Of a DNA stretch of 64,000 nucleotides, positions 45,752-54,378 are shown piece after piece (position 1 is the first letter of the stretch; each line of letters opens with the position of its first letter). The notes under the pieces are model-generated. The model was not told the origin of the DNA and did not search any database. It saw only the letters and a list, made by a program, of their open reading frames with translations. A program made the translations under genes and the position numbers. The stretch comes from Isoptericola sediminis (GTDB taxonomy: Bacteria; Actinomycetota; Actinomycetes; Actinomycetales; Cellulomonadaceae), in assembly GCF_013085345.1 (NCBI RefSeq), contig NZ_JABFAJ010000015.1:100966-164965 (forward strand). Direction: 5' to 3'.

Positions 45752-46683
45752 TGGGACGCAAGCGCGAACGGGGCTTCCCGCCGGACCCGGAGGTCCTGCC
45801 CGTCGCCGTGGTCGACAACCACACCCACCTCGACGCCATCGAGGACGTGCTCGACGAGCGCGCCCTCGACGGCGGCCCGGTCCCCACCGTCGCCGACCAT
45901 CTCGAGCGTGCCGCGGCGGTCGGTGTCGACCGGCTGGTGCAGGTCGGCTGCGAGCTGCCGTCGATCGCGTGGACCGACGCCCTGCTGCGCGACCCGGAGC
46001 ACGGGTCGCGGCTGCTGGGGGCCGTGGCGATCCACCCCAACGAGGCCGTGCTGCACGCCGGGGTCCGCGAGGTCGGTCCGGACGGGCTGGAGCCGTCGCC
46101 CCGGCCGCACCACGCGACGTCGCTCGACGACGCCGTGGCCCGGGTGGCCGAGGTCGCGCGGGCCAACCCGCGCGTGCGGGCGGTCGGCGAGACCGGGATG
46201 GACCTGTTCCGCACGGGCCCGCAGGGCGAGGTCGCCCAGCGGGAGTCCTTCCGCGCGCACGTCGCGCTGGCCAAGGAGCTGGGGCTCGCGCTGCAGATCC
46301 ACGACCGGGACGCCCACGAGCAGGTGATCGAGGTCCTGCTCGCCGACGGCGCCCCGGACCGCACGGTCTTCCACTGCTACTCCGGCGACGAGCAGATGGC
46401 GGCGCTGGCCGCCGCGCACGGGTGGTACCTCTCGTTCGCCGGGCCGGTGACCTACCCGAGGAACGACCACCTGCGCGAGGCCCTGCGCACCGTGCCGCTC
46501 GAGCTCGTCCTGGTCGAGACCGACGCGCCCTACCTGCCGCCGCACCCGTACCGCGGCCGCCCCAACGCGCCCTACGTCGCCGGGCACACGGTGCGGGCGA
46601 TGGCGGAGGTCCTCGACCGGCCGCTGGAGGAGCTCTGCCGCGCCCTGTCCGAGAACTCCGAGCGGGTGTACGGATCCTGGTGA
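45751..46683 (+). CDS. tatD: TatD-family metal-dependent DNase
   Basis: A 310-residue TIM-barrel hydrolase. Metal ligands are seen in VDNHTHLDAIED, AVAIHPNE, VGETGMDLFR, LQIHDRDAH, FHCYSGD and LVETDAPYLPPHPYRG. An N-terminal [17 protein letters not shown] extension precedes the domain. Coupled to metG by the TGATG overlap and followed by the rpf-like genes, as in M. tuberculosis Rv1007c-Rv1009. Confidence 0.94.
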   Translation: MGRKRERGFPPDPEVLPVAVVDNHTHLDAIEDVLDERALDGGPVPTVADHLERAAAVGVDRLVQVGCELPSIAWTDALLRDPEHGSRLLGAVAIHPNEAVLHAGVREVGPDGLEPSPRPHHATSLDDAVARVAEVARANPRVRAVGETGMDLFRTGPQGEVAQRESFRAHVALAKELGLALQIHDRDAHEQVIEVLLADGAPDRTVFHCYSGDEQMAALAAAHGWYLSFAGPVTYPRNDHLREALRTVPLELVLVETDAPYLPPHPYRGRPNAPYVAGHTVRAMAEVLDRPLEELCRALSENSERVYGSW

Positions 46684-46720
46684 CCGCTTCCGTGCCCGGC
46701 GGGCGGTCCACTACTGTGCG

Positions 46721-47953
46721 GTGACAGTGGCGACGAACAGGACGAATCGACGGGCAGAGCCCCGTCGTCGGCGTACCCGGGCACCCTTCGTGGGGCGGCG
46801 TGGCGCGCTGCCCGCCGCCGCAGGGCTCGTGACGCGTGGCGTGGTGGTGGCCGCGGTCGCGGTCGGGACGGCCGGCGTCGTGGACGCCCACGCGGAGATC
46901 ACCCTGGACGTCGACGGTCAGGTCCGCACGGTCGACGGCTACGGTGACACGGTCGCCGACGTCCTGGCGTTCCACGGGATCACGCCCGGACCGGACGACC
47001 TGGTCCAGCCCGCGCTGTCGGCCTCGGCGCCGGACGACGGCGAGGTCGTGGTGCGCACCAGCCGGGACGTCACGATGGAGATCGACGGCGAGACGGTGAC
47101 GTTCCCGACGACGGCGCACACCGTGGGGGAGCTCCTCGCCGCCCTCGGTCCGCGCGGTGAGGGGGCGGTCACGACGGCGTCGCGCAGCGACCTGCTGGGG
47201 CGCTCGCCGGTCCGGGTCTCGACGCTCAAGACCGTCCACGTCTCCGTGGACGGCGCCGTGCTCCCGCTGCGCACCACGCAGGCCACCGTGCGCGAGGTGC
47301 TCGACGAGGTGGGGATCACGCTCGCCGCCCAGGACGGCACGTCGGTGCCCCTCGGGGCCGCGGCCGTCGACGGCATGGTGGTGGTGGTGCACCGGGGCCA
47401 GTCGGCCTCGGACGTCGTCACCGAGGTGGTCCCGTTCGAGACGGAGACCGTCGAGTCCGACGAGCTGCCGCGGGGGCGCGAGATCGTGCAGACCCGCGGC
47501 GTGCCGGGGGAGCGTGTGACGACCTACGAGGTGCGCACGATCGACGGCACCGAGGTGGAGCGCACCGTCGTGGAGCGCACCGTCACGGTGGAGCCCGTGA
47601 CGGAGGTCGTGCTGGTGGGCACCCTCGACATCGCCGACATGCAGGTCGACCCCTCCTCGGCGAAGGCCGTCGCGCGGTCGCTCGTGGCCGAGCGCGGTTG
47701 GGGCGACGACCAGTTCATCTGCCTGGACCAGCTCTGGGAGAAGGAGTCCGGCTGGCGCTGGAACGCCGAGAACCCGTCCAGCGGGGCGTACGGCATCCCG
47801 CAGGCGCTGCCCGGTTCGAAGATGCAGTCGGCGGGGTCGGACTGGCAGACGAACCCCACCACGCAGATCATCTGGGGCCTGGACTACATCACCGGCCGCT
47901 ACGGCACCCCGTGCGAGGCCTGGGACCACTCGATGACCGTCGGCTGGTACTGA
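46721..47953 (+). CDS. DUF348/G5 cell-wall protein with SLT-like C-terminal domain (Rpf-like 1)
   Basis: A 410-residue exported protein. A basic N-terminus and a helix (residues about 36-56) form a signal-anchor. DUF348 repeats follow (ITLDVDGQVRTVDGYGDTVADVL and related units, to about 230), then a G5 domain (about 240-315). The C-terminal 75 residues are not Rpf but a lysozyme/SLT-like fold: CLDQLWEKESGWRWN with a likely catalytic Glu, [18 protein letters not shown] and WGLDYITGRYGTPC. It should cut peptidoglycan. GTG start close behind TACTGT; no ribosome site. The linker is short. Confidence 0.85.
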   Translation: MTVATNRTNRRAEPRRRRTRAPFVGRRGALPAAAGLVTRGVVVAAVAVGTAGVVDAHAEITLDVDGQVRTVDGYGDTVADVLAFHGITPGPDDLVQPALSASAPDDGEVVVRTSRDVTMEIDGETVTFPTTAHTVGELLAALGPRGEGAVTTASRSDLLGRSPVRVSTLKTVHVSVDGAVLPLRTTQATVREVLDEVGITLAAQDGTSVPLGAAAVDGMVVVVHRGQSASDVVTEVVPFETETVESDELPRGREIVQTRGVPGERVTTYEVRTIDGTEVERTVVERTVTVEPVTEVVLVGTLDIADMQVDPSSAKAVARSLVAERGWGDDQFICLDQLWEKESGWRWNAENPSSGAYGIPQALPGSKMQSAGSDWQTNPTTQIIWGLDYITGRYGTPCEAWDHSMTVGWY

Positions 47954-47957
47954 ACCG

Positions 47958-47973
47958 TGTGACATCGGTCACG
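47958..47973. promoter_or_regulatory. CRP/GlxR-like site upstream of rpfB
   Basis: TGTGA-CATCGG-TCACG matches the TGTGA-N6-TCACA consensus of CRP-family regulators at 9 of 10 arm positions. It is about 110 bp upstream of the predicted rpfB transcription start. CRP/GlxR control of rpf genes is known in mycobacteria and corynebacteria. Confidence 0.5.
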
Positions 47974-48035
47974 CCAGGGGGCGGAATTTTTCGGTCATAG
48001 GCGTCCGCAACCGACCATTCTTACCATGAGCACGG

Positions 48036-48064
48036 TTGGTCGAAGATCACGATGCGGTTACGGT
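48036..48064 (+). promoter_or_regulatory. rpfB promoter
   Basis: TTGGTC (48036-48041), 17 bp, TACGGT (48059-48064). The stretch around the -10, CGGTTACGGT, is almost repeated before the third rpf-like gene. It predicts a leader of about 80 nt and argues against a coding start at 48026. Confidence 0.6.
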
Positions 48065-48151
48065 CGTCGCGATCGCCGGACCGACCCGGACCCGACCGCT
48101 CGCGCCGGGGTACCCGTCGTCGAACCCGGACCGCACGACGTCTGGACCGCC

Positions 48152-49474
48152 ATGCAGGCCTCTCCTTTCGACTCCGTGACTCCGTCGACCGAGCCGGTTG
48201 CCGTTCACTCCTCGTCCGCCGGCAGCGGTGGTGAGCCGCCCGCCGACGCGGCGGCGACCCGTCGCCGACGCCGCCGGTGGCCGCTCGTGGCCGTCGTGGC
48301 GGCGCTCAGCCTGGCCGTGGCCGGCGGGGTCTCCGCGGCCGTGGTCGAGCAGCTGCGCAAGGACGTCACCATCGACGTCGACGGCCGCCTCACCACCGTC
48401 ACGACGTACGCCGACACCGTCGACGACGTGCTGGCGGAAGAGGGCGTCCGCGTCGGCGACAACGACGAGGTGACCCCCGCCGTCGACGACGAGCTGCGTG
48501 ACGGCGCCGTCGTCGAGGTCCGGTACGGCCGCGAGCTGACGGTCGAGGCCGACGGCGAGCGGGAGGACGTCTGGGTCGCCGCCCTCGACGCCGACGAGGC
48601 GCTGGAGGAGCTCGCCGACCGTGCCGAGCAGATCCGGCTGCTGCCGTCGCGCTCCGCGGAGCGCGCCGTGCTGCCGATCCGCCTCGACGCGGACCAGCCC
48701 GTGACGCTCGTCGTCGGCGGCAAGTCGTCGGTGGTCGACGACGGTGCGGTCACCCTGGCCGAGCTGCTCGCCGCCGAGGGCGTCGAGATCGACGCCGACG
48801 ACCGCGTGCACGTCGAGCAGGTCGACCCGCCGCGCGCCGGCGAACCGTCCGTGCGGGTCGTCGTGCAGATCGTCGACACCGAGAAGGTCGTGCGGACCAA
48901 GAAGATCGACTTCGACACCGTCACGAAGACCGACCCCGACCGCTACGCCGACCAGGGCTCGACGGTGGCCACGCAGGGCCGGCCGGGCGAGCGCACCATC
49001 ACCTGGCGGGTCACCCGGGTCGACGGCGAGGTGACGAAGCGCGAGAAGGTGTCGAGCAAGGTCACGACGAAGCCGGTGGACCGCGTCGTCGTCAAGGGCA
49101 CCAAGGAGCGTCCCGCTCCCGAACCTGCCCCGCAGCCGACCGAGTCCAGCAGCTCGTCGTCCTCGTCCTCGTCGTCGTCCTCCGGTTCCACGTCGTCCTC
49201 CTCGTCCGGTTCCACGTCCGGCGGGTCCGCGCCCTCCGGCTCCGTGTGGGCCGCACTCGCGGAGTGCGAGTCCGGCGGTGACCCGACGACGAACACCGGC
49301 AACGGGTACTACGGGATGTACCAGTTCTCGCTGTCCACCTGGCAGGCGGTGGGCGGTACCGGGCTGCCGTCCGACGCGTCGGCCGCCGAGCAGACGAAGC
49401 GGGCGCAGATCCTGCAGTCGCGGGCCGGGTGGGGCCAGTGGCCGCACTGCGCCGCGAAGCTCGGGCTGCTCTGA
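48152..49474 (+). CDS. rpfB: Resuscitation-promoting factor RpfB
   Basis: A 440-residue exported muralytic enzyme. RRRRRRW and a helix (about 44-64) anchor it. Three DUF348-type repeats (from VTIDVDGRLTTVTTYADTVD), a G5 domain (to about 325), then a serine-only linker (about 334-356), then a true Rpf domain, residues 366-440: VWAALAECESGGDPTTNTGN, YYGMYQFSLSTWQAVGG, and WPHCAAKLGL. Glu373, after Cys372, is the expected catalytic residue. The ATG at 48152 fits the promoter at 48036-48064, although its ribosome site is weak. Confidence 0.92.
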   Translation: MQASPFDSVTPSTEPVAVHSSSAGSGGEPPADAAATRRRRRRWPLVAVVAALSLAVAGGVSAAVVEQLRKDVTIDVDGRLTTVTTYADTVDDVLAEEGVRVGDNDEVTPAVDDELRDGAVVEVRYGRELTVEADGEREDVWVAALDADEALEELADRAEQIRLLPSRSAERAVLPIRLDADQPVTLVVGGKSSVVDDGAVTLAELLAAEGVEIDADDRVHVEQVDPPRAGEPSVRVVVQIVDTEKVVRTKKIDFDTVTKTDPDRYADQGSTVATQGRPGERTITWRVTRVDGEVTKREKVSSKVTTKPVDRVVVKGTKERPAPEPAPQPTESSSSSSSSSSSSSGSTSSSSSGSTSGGSAPSGSVWAALAECESGGDPTTNTGNGYYGMYQFSLSTWQAVGGTGLPSDASAAEQTKRAQILQSRAGWGQWPHCAAKLGLL

Positions 49475-49485
49475 CCGGTTGAGCC

Positions 49486-49576
49486 GCGGCCGGCAGGCCC
49501 GGACCACGTCGCGTCCACGCGCCCCAGGGGGCGCTCCACTTCGGGGATGACGACGCGGTCCGGGCCTGCCGGCCGC
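49486..49576. repeat. Cruciform-forming inverted repeat after rpfB
   Basis: Perfect 20-bp arms (49486-49505 and 49557-49576; GCGGCCGGCAGGCCCGGACC and its complement) enclose a 51-nt loop that holds a second hairpin, GCGCCCC/GGGGCGC-type, at 49519-49534. It begins 12 bp after the rpfB stop, so a terminator is the simplest role. The rest of the 423-bp gap to the next gene holds only the promoter at 49757-49784. Confidence 0.8.
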
Positions 49577-49756
49577 TTCGCCGCGTCCTCCGTCCCCGCA
49601 GCCGGGCCGGTTCGACCCTCGTGCCCGTCTCCGGGCGGTCCCGTCTCCGCGGTCACCCGGGAGGTGACGGGGCCTCGGATCTGACGGTGGGGGAACGGGG
49701 GTGTGCGGGGCGTGTGAAAGGCGTGTGCCCGCTGCCCCGATGTGACCTACGTCCTC

Positions 49757-49784
49757 TTGCCACGGATCACGGAATGGTTACGGT
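49757..49784 (+). promoter_or_regulatory. Promoter of the third rpf-like gene
   Basis: TTGCCA (49757-49762), 16 bp, TACGGT (49779-49784). GATCACG and TGGTTACGGT within it recur in the rpfB promoter. A TGTGA half-site at 49741 precedes it. Predicted leader about 105 nt. Confidence 0.6.
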
Positions 49785-49897
49785 GGCCGCCGCGTCGTTC
49801 CGACCGGGCGAGTCCACGCCGTCAGGACCGACCGTCCAGAGCTGTCGACATGCACGGCCCGCAGGGGGCCGGCCCCACGCACTCACCTTGGAGCTGT

Positions 49898-51250
49898 ATG
49901 ACCTCCGTGCCCGAGAACATCGAGCCGCAGCCGACCACGGCTGAGACCCGAGCCGTGACCCGGACGCACCGCGTCCGTCGTCGGCGCACCCTCATCGCCT
50001 CGTTCACCGTCGGCGCCCTCGCCCTCGGTGTCGGTTCCGCCGTGGGCGTCTCGCAGGCCCACAAGACCGTGACGCTGGACGTCGACGGGGAGACCCGTTC
50101 GGTCGGCACCTTCGCCGGCGACGTCGACGGACTGCTCGACGAGCAGGGTGTCGACCTCGGCGAGCGCGACGTCGTGGCGCCGTCCACCGCCGCGGCGCTG
50201 CGCGACGGCAGCGACATCGTCGTGCGCACCGGCAAGCAGGTGGACGTCGAGGTCGACGGCAAGGAGTCGTCCACCTGGATCAACGCCGCCGACGCCAACG
50301 AGGCCCTGAACCTGCTGAGCCAGCGTGGCAGCGAGGTCCGCCTCGTCGCCTCGCGCTCCGCTGACCGTGCGGCGCTGCCGCTGGACGTCCACGCCGGCGA
50401 GGACGTCGCCGTCGTGGCCGACGACGAGATCGAGGTCGTGGACGGTTCCGACGAGCTGGACGCCGTGCTCGGCGCCGCCGACGTCGAGATCGACTCCGAC
50501 GACATCGTCACCGTCACCGACGCCGCGACCGCCGGCGTCAAGGCCAAGAAGCTGCCCGAGGGCGTCGAGATGCCCGACGTGGCCGCCGTCGTCGAGCGCC
50601 TCGAGGTCGAGCGGGTCGAGAAGACCAAGAAGATCGAGCGGGACGTCAAGGTCGTCCAGGACGACGGCCGGTACGAGGACCTCGACCGCAAGGTCAAGAA
50701 GAAGGGCCGCGACGGGGTGCGCACCATCGTCCGCGAGGTCACCACGATCGACGGCGAGAAGGTCTCGAGCGAGAAGATCAGCTCCGAGGTCACCAAGAAG
50801 CCGAAGACCCGCGTGCTGGTCCAGGGCACCAAGGAGCGTCCGGAGCCGGAGCCCGAGCCCGCGCCGGAGCCCGCGACGTCGTCGAGCTCCAGCTCGTCGA
50901 GCTCGGGTTCGTCGAGCTCGGGGTCGTCGAGCTCGGGGTCGTCCTACTCCGGGTCGAACCGGTCGATCGGTCAGCAGATGGCCGCCGAGCGCGGCTGGAC
51001 CGGCTCGCAGTGGACCTGCCTGGAGTCGCTGTGGACCAAGGAGTCCAACTGGTCGCACACCGCGTCCAACCCGTCCTCGGGTGCCTACGGCATCCCGCAG
51101 GCGCTGCCCGGCGGCAAGATGTCCTCGCACGGCGGCGACTGGCAGACCAACCCGGCCACCCAGATCGCCTGGGGCCTGGACTACATCGCCGGCCGCTACG
51201 GCACGCCGTGCGGTGCCTGGAGCCACTCGCAGGCGAACAACTGGTACTGA
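49898..51250 (+). CDS. DUF348/G5 cell-wall protein with SLT-like C-terminal domain (Rpf-like 3)
   Basis: A 450-residue exported protein: signal-anchor at about residues 30-50, DUF348 repeats starting [20 protein letters not shown], an unusually Lys-rich G5-like domain ([20 protein letters not shown]), a Ser/Gly linker (about 325-355), and the same SLT-like C-terminal domain as the first gene: [51 protein letters not shown]. The likely catalytic Glu is in TKESNW. ATG with TTGGAG 5 nt before. It combines the linker of rpfB with the catalytic domain of Rpf-like 1. Confidence 0.87.
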   Translation: MTSVPENIEPQPTTAETRAVTRTHRVRRRRTLIASFTVGALALGVGSAVGVSQAHKTVTLDVDGETRSVGTFAGDVDGLLDEQGVDLGERDVVAPSTAAALRDGSDIVVRTGKQVDVEVDGKESSTWINAADANEALNLLSQRGSEVRLVASRSADRAALPLDVHAGEDVAVVADDEIEVVDGSDELDAVLGAADVEIDSDDIVTVTDAATAGVKAKKLPEGVEMPDVAAVVERLEVERVEKTKKIERDVKVVQDDGRYEDLDRKVKKKGRDGVRTIVREVTTIDGEKVSSEKISSEVTKKPKTRVLVQGTKERPEPEPEPAPEPATSSSSSSSSSGSSSSGSSSSGSSYSGSNRSIGQQMAAERGWTGSQWTCLESLWTKESNWSHTASNPSSGAYGIPQALPGGKMSSHGGDWQTNPATQIAWGLDYIAGRYGTPCGAWSHSQANNWY

Positions 51251-51280
51251 GCCGACTGGTACCGACACCCCTGGTCGGGC

Positions 51281-51286
51281 GATACT
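51281..51286 (+). promoter_or_regulatory. -10 box of rsmA, leaderless
   Basis: GATACT ends 7 nt before the ATG at 51294. No Shine-Dalgarno sequence. Confidence 0.4.
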
Positions 51287-51293
51287 GCCGCCC

Positions 51294-52166
51294 ATGACCA
51301 ACACCCCTGGCGCCCTGCTCGGCCCCGCGGAGATCCGCGAGCTGGCAGGGCGCCTCGGCGTCCGGCCGACCAAGACGCTGGGGCAGAACTTCGTCCACGA
51401 CGGCGGCACGGTGCGCAAGATCGTCCGTGCCGCCGACGTGCGACCCGGCGACCGCGTCGTCGAGGTCGGTCCGGGGCTCGGATCCCTGACCCTGGGGCTC
51501 CTCGAGGCCGGCGCCTCGGTCGTGGCCGTCGAGATCGACCCGGTGCTCGCCGGCCAGATCACCGACACGGTGCGGCACCACGCCCCCGACGCGGACTTCG
51601 AGGTCGTGACCGCCGACGCGCTCGACGTCACCACGCTGCCGGGCGAGCCGCCGACCGCCCTCGTGGCGAACCTGCCGTACAACGTCGCCGTGCCGGTGCT
51701 GCTGACGTTCCTCGAGCGTTTCGACTCGCTCCGTTCGGTGCTGGTGATGGTGCAGGCCGAGGTCGCCGACCGTCTGGCCGCGCCGCCCGGGTCCCGGACG
51801 TACGGCGTGCCGTCGGCGAAGGCGGCCTGGTACGGCGCCGCCCGTCGGTCGCTCAACATCTCCCGGCACGTGTTCTGGCCGGAGCCCAACGTCGACTCCG
51901 CGCTGGTGGCGATCGAACGCCGAGACCCGCCGGAGACCACCGCCACGCGACGGCAGGTGTTCACCGTCGTGGACGCGGCGTTCGCCCAGCGGCGCAAGAC
52001 CCTGCGCGCCGCGCTGTCGGGGCTGTTCGGCTCCGGCGCCGCGGCCGAGGAGGCGCTGCGTGCCGCGGGCGTCGACCCGCGGCTGCGCGGCGAGCGACTC
52101 TCGATCACGGATTTCGCGCGGATCGCCGAGCACCTTCCCGTCACGGCTGGCACGGTGGACGAGTGA
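51294..52166 (+). CDS. rsmA: 16S rRNA dimethyladenosine transferase
   Basis: A 290-residue KsgA enzyme dimethylating A1518 and A1519. [11 protein letters not shown], the SAM loop [24 protein letters not shown], the catalytic [11 protein letters not shown] and the [12 protein letters not shown] segment are present. The C-terminal helical domain is complete. Its stop overlaps the GTG of ispE by 4 nt. Gene order rpfB-ksgA-ispE is the usual actinobacterial one, with an extra rpf-like gene inserted here. Confidence 0.96.
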   Translation: MTNTPGALLGPAEIRELAGRLGVRPTKTLGQNFVHDGGTVRKIVRAADVRPGDRVVEVGPGLGSLTLGLLEAGASVVAVEIDPVLAGQITDTVRHHAPDADFEVVTADALDVTTLPGEPPTALVANLPYNVAVPVLLTFLERFDSLRSVLVMVQAEVADRLAAPPGSRTYGVPSAKAAWYGAARRSLNISRHVFWPEPNVDSALVAIERRDPPETTATRRQVFTVVDAAFAQRRKTLRAALSGLFGSGAAAEEALRAAGVDPRLRGERLSITDFARIAEHLPVTAGTVDE

Positions 52167-53092
52167 CACTTGCTGCCGCCCCGTCGCCGTCCGTCCGCGT
52201 CCGCGCGCCGGGCAAGGTCAACCTCTCGCTGCGTGTCGGTCCGGTCGAGGAGGACGGCTACCACCCGCTGGTGACCGTGTTCCAGGCCGTGGCCCTGGCC
52301 GAGGAGGTGACGGCCACCGAGGTCGCCGACGGTGCGGGGATCTCCGTGACCGTCGAGGGACCGCAGGCCGACCGGGTCCCGCTGGACGCCACCAATCTCG
52401 CCTGGCGGGCGGCCGAGCTGCTCGCCGAGCACGTCGGCATCTCCCCGGACGTCGCGCTGCACCTGGCCAAGGGTGTCCCCGTCGCCGGCGGGATGGCGGG
52501 CGGGTCCGCCGACGCCGCGGCCACGCTGGTCGCCTGCGACGCGCTGTGGGGCACCGGGCTGTCCCGTGGTGAGCTCTCCACGCTGGCCGCGGTCCTCGGG
52601 TCCGACGTGCCGTTCGCCCTGCTGGGCCACACCGCCGTGGGGACCGGTCGCGGCCACCTGCTGACGCCGGCGATGTCCCGCGGGGAGTTCCACTGGGCGT
52701 TCGCGACCCGCGACGAGGGTCTGTCGACACCGGCGGTGTACCGACGGTTCGACGAGCTGTGCGGCCCGACGGCTCCGCCGGTGGACCTCGTCGACGACAA
52801 CCCCCTCATGCAGGCGCTGCGCGCGGGCGACCCGTCGGCCCTCGGCGCGGCGCTGCACAACGACCTGGAGCCCGCCGCGCTCGACCTGCGGCCCGAGCTG
52901 GAGCGCACGCTCGAGATCGCCCGGAACGGCGGGGCGCTCGGAGCGATGGTGTCGGGGTCCGGACCGACGGTCGCCGCGCTGGCGCGGTCGCGCCAGCACG
53001 CACTGGCGATCGCGGCGACGTGGACCGCCGAGGACGCCGCGGACTCCGTGTGGTGCACGACGGCGCCCGCCGCGGGGGCCCGCGTCCTCTGA
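52163..53092 (+). CDS. ispE: 4-diphosphocytidyl-2-C-methyl-D-erythritol kinase
   Basis: A 309-residue GHMP kinase of the MEP isoprenoid pathway. [20 protein letters not shown], the ATP loop [18 protein letters not shown], and the third motif [14 protein letters not shown] are present. GTG start overlapping rsmA (GTGA), so translation is coupled. In many actinobacteria an ABC-F gene follows; here 7.4 kb of sugar genes intervene. Confidence 0.95.
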   Translation: MTLAAAPSPSVRVRAPGKVNLSLRVGPVEEDGYHPLVTVFQAVALAEEVTATEVADGAGISVTVEGPQADRVPLDATNLAWRAAELLAEHVGISPDVALHLAKGVPVAGGMAGGSADAAATLVACDALWGTGLSRGELSTLAAVLGSDVPFALLGHTAVGTGRGHLLTPAMSRGEFHWAFATRDEGLSTPAVYRRFDELCGPTAPPVDLVDDNPLMQALRAGDPSALGAALHNDLEPAALDLRPELERTLEIARNGGALGAMVSGSGPTVAALARSRQHALAIAATWTAEDAADSVWCTTAPAAGARVL

Positions 53093-53173
53093 CGGGATGC
53101 AGGGCCATCGCCCGTCGGTCGGCCAGGACTGGCTACTGTGAGTCGGGCCGGTCCTGCCGCGTCGACTCCCGGG

Positions 53174-53187
53174 CTGAGCCGGCTCAG
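53174..53187. terminator. Small palindrome between convergent ispE and lacI-type genes
   Basis: CTGAGCCGGCTCAG is a perfect 14-bp palindrome covering the lacI-type stop codon. It is too short for a confident terminator, but nothing better exists in the 91-bp gap. Confidence 0.3.
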
Positions 53188-54215
53188 GCTCCTTCGACGG
53201 ACGATCCGCGCACGACCAGACGGCACGGTTGGGTCAGCGTCCCGACCTCCTGGGTGCCGTCGAACGCGGCGAAGAGCCGCTGGGCGGCCTGTCGGCCGAG
53301 CGACTCGAAGCGCATGTCCACGCTCGTCAGCTGCGGGACCGACCCGGTGGCGAGGATCTCCCAGTTGTCGAAGCTGACGACGGCAACATCCTGAGGGACG
53401 CGGCGGCCGAGCTCTCGCAGCGCGTCGAGGACGCCGCGAGCGATCTGGTCGCTCCCGGCGATGACGGCGTCGATGTCGGGGTCGGCCTCGAGCACGGCCC
53501 GCAAGGCCGTACGCCCCCACGCCTCGGACCATGCCCCGTAGACGGGCTGGTGGCCCCCGGCGAGCCCGAGCCCGTGCTCGGCAAGGGCGGACGTCACTCC
53601 CTCGACGCGGTCACGGGCCGCCGCGTAGGTCGGGTCGCCGGCGATGTGGGCCAGTCGCCGTCTCCCGGTCGAGAGCAGGTGCTCCACGGCCAGCCGGCCC
53701 GCCCCGACGTTGTCGGGAACGAGCGAGAGGTCGTCGGGCGAGTCGGACGGCGCGTAGACGTAGACCAGCGGCACCGGGAGGTCGCGGCCGAGCGACGGCC
53801 GAGGGTCGGTCCGGCTGCCGACGACGATGATGCCGTCCACCCGGCGGCTCAGCAGCGCTTCGAGGTGGTAGCGCTCCCGAATGGTGTCTTCCCGTGCGTC
53901 GCACAGGAAGACGGACATCTTCCCGGCACCGGCGGCATCCTCGGCCCCCATGAGGATGGGGATTGAGAACCGGCCCTCGAGGTCGCTCGTGATGAGACCG
54001 ACGGTCCCGGTGCGCCCGCTGGGCAGGAGCTGCGCGGCCGCGTTGGGCCGGAAGGCCAGCCGGTCGGCAGCCTCCTCCACCCGCCGGCGCGTCTCCGGGC
54101 GGACATCTGCCCGACCGTTGAGCGCCTTCGACGCCGTCGAGAGTGACACTCCCGCCACCTGTGCCACGTCACGCAGCGTTACCGTTTTCGAGCGGTCGTT
54201 CTTGGCGGTGCTCAC
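53184..54215 (-). CDS. LacI-family repressor of the arabinoside locus
   Basis: A 343-residue regulator. N-terminal HTH TLRDVAQVAGVSLSTASKALNG and hinge RPNAAAQLL, then a periplasmic-binding-like sugar domain (TVGLITSDLEGRFSIPILMGA, IIVVGSRT, AVIAGSDQIARGVLDALRELG, VAVVSFDNWEI). The GTG at 54213-54215 follows GGAGGAG; the upstream in-frame ATG at 54251 lacks one. Divergent from the transporter operon, with a LacI-type operator at 54301-54312. The inducer is presumably an arabinose-containing sugar. Confidence 0.88.
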   Translation of the reverse strand: MSTAKNDRSKTVTLRDVAQVAGVSLSTASKALNGRADVRPETRRRVEEAADRLAFRPNAAAQLLPSGRTGTVGLITSDLEGRFSIPILMGAEDAAGAGKMSVFLCDAREDTIRERYHLEALLSRRVDGIIVVGSRTDPRPSLGRDLPVPLVYVYAPSDSPDDLSLVPDNVGAGRLAVEHLLSTGRRRLAHIAGDPTYAAARDRVEGVTSALAEHGLGLAGGHQPVYGAWSEAWGRTALRAVLEADPDIDAVIAGSDQIARGVLDALRELGRRVPQDVAVVSFDNWEILATGSVPQLTSVDMRFESLGRQAAQRLFAAFDGTQEVGTLTQPCRLVVRGSSVEGA

Positions 54216-54268
54216 CGTGCTCCTCCCCAGGCCTGTTTCTTCCCCAAACATACTGGATCTGAGCGCTA

Positions 54269-54297
54269 TTGACGGGCGGCGTCTCGCGATCTACGGT
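54269..54297 (+). promoter_or_regulatory. Promoter of the arabinoside transport operon
   Basis: TTGACG (54269-54274), a perfect 17-bp spacer and TACGGT (54292-54297): the closest match to consensus in the window. The LacI-type operator begins 4 bp after the -10 box. Confidence 0.65.
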
Positions 54298-54300
54298 ACA

Positions 54301-54312
54301 GAAAGCGGTTTC
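54301..54312. promoter_or_regulatory. LacI-family operator
   Basis: GAAAGCGGTTTC is a near-palindrome with the central CG of LacI-family operators, placed at the predicted transcription start. A second imperfect element, GACAGTTTCGAG, follows at 54314-54325. Confidence 0.6.
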
Positions 54313-54378
54313 GGACAGTTTCGAGATCGCCGTGGAACCGTCCCAAGCCCGCGAGGACGCGGGCACGAAGGAGATGTC

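Noticed and set aside
48026..48151. A longer rpfB starting at ATG 48026
   Set aside because: The best promoter (-35 48036, -10 48059) lies inside that extension, and a basic-hydrophobic leader follows the ATG at 48152 as expected for an exported protein.
49475..49897. A c-di-AMP (ydaO-type) riboswitch before the third rpf-like gene
   Set aside because: Such riboswitches precede some actinobacterial rpf genes, but I cannot find the conserved core sequences, and the clear promoter at 49757-49784 leaves too short a leader.
49883..52999. A 1038-codon minus-strand open frame opposite Rpf-like 3, rsmA and ispE
   Set aside because: Shadow frame: three well-recognised plus-strand genes occupy the region, and the translated product shows no family resemblance.
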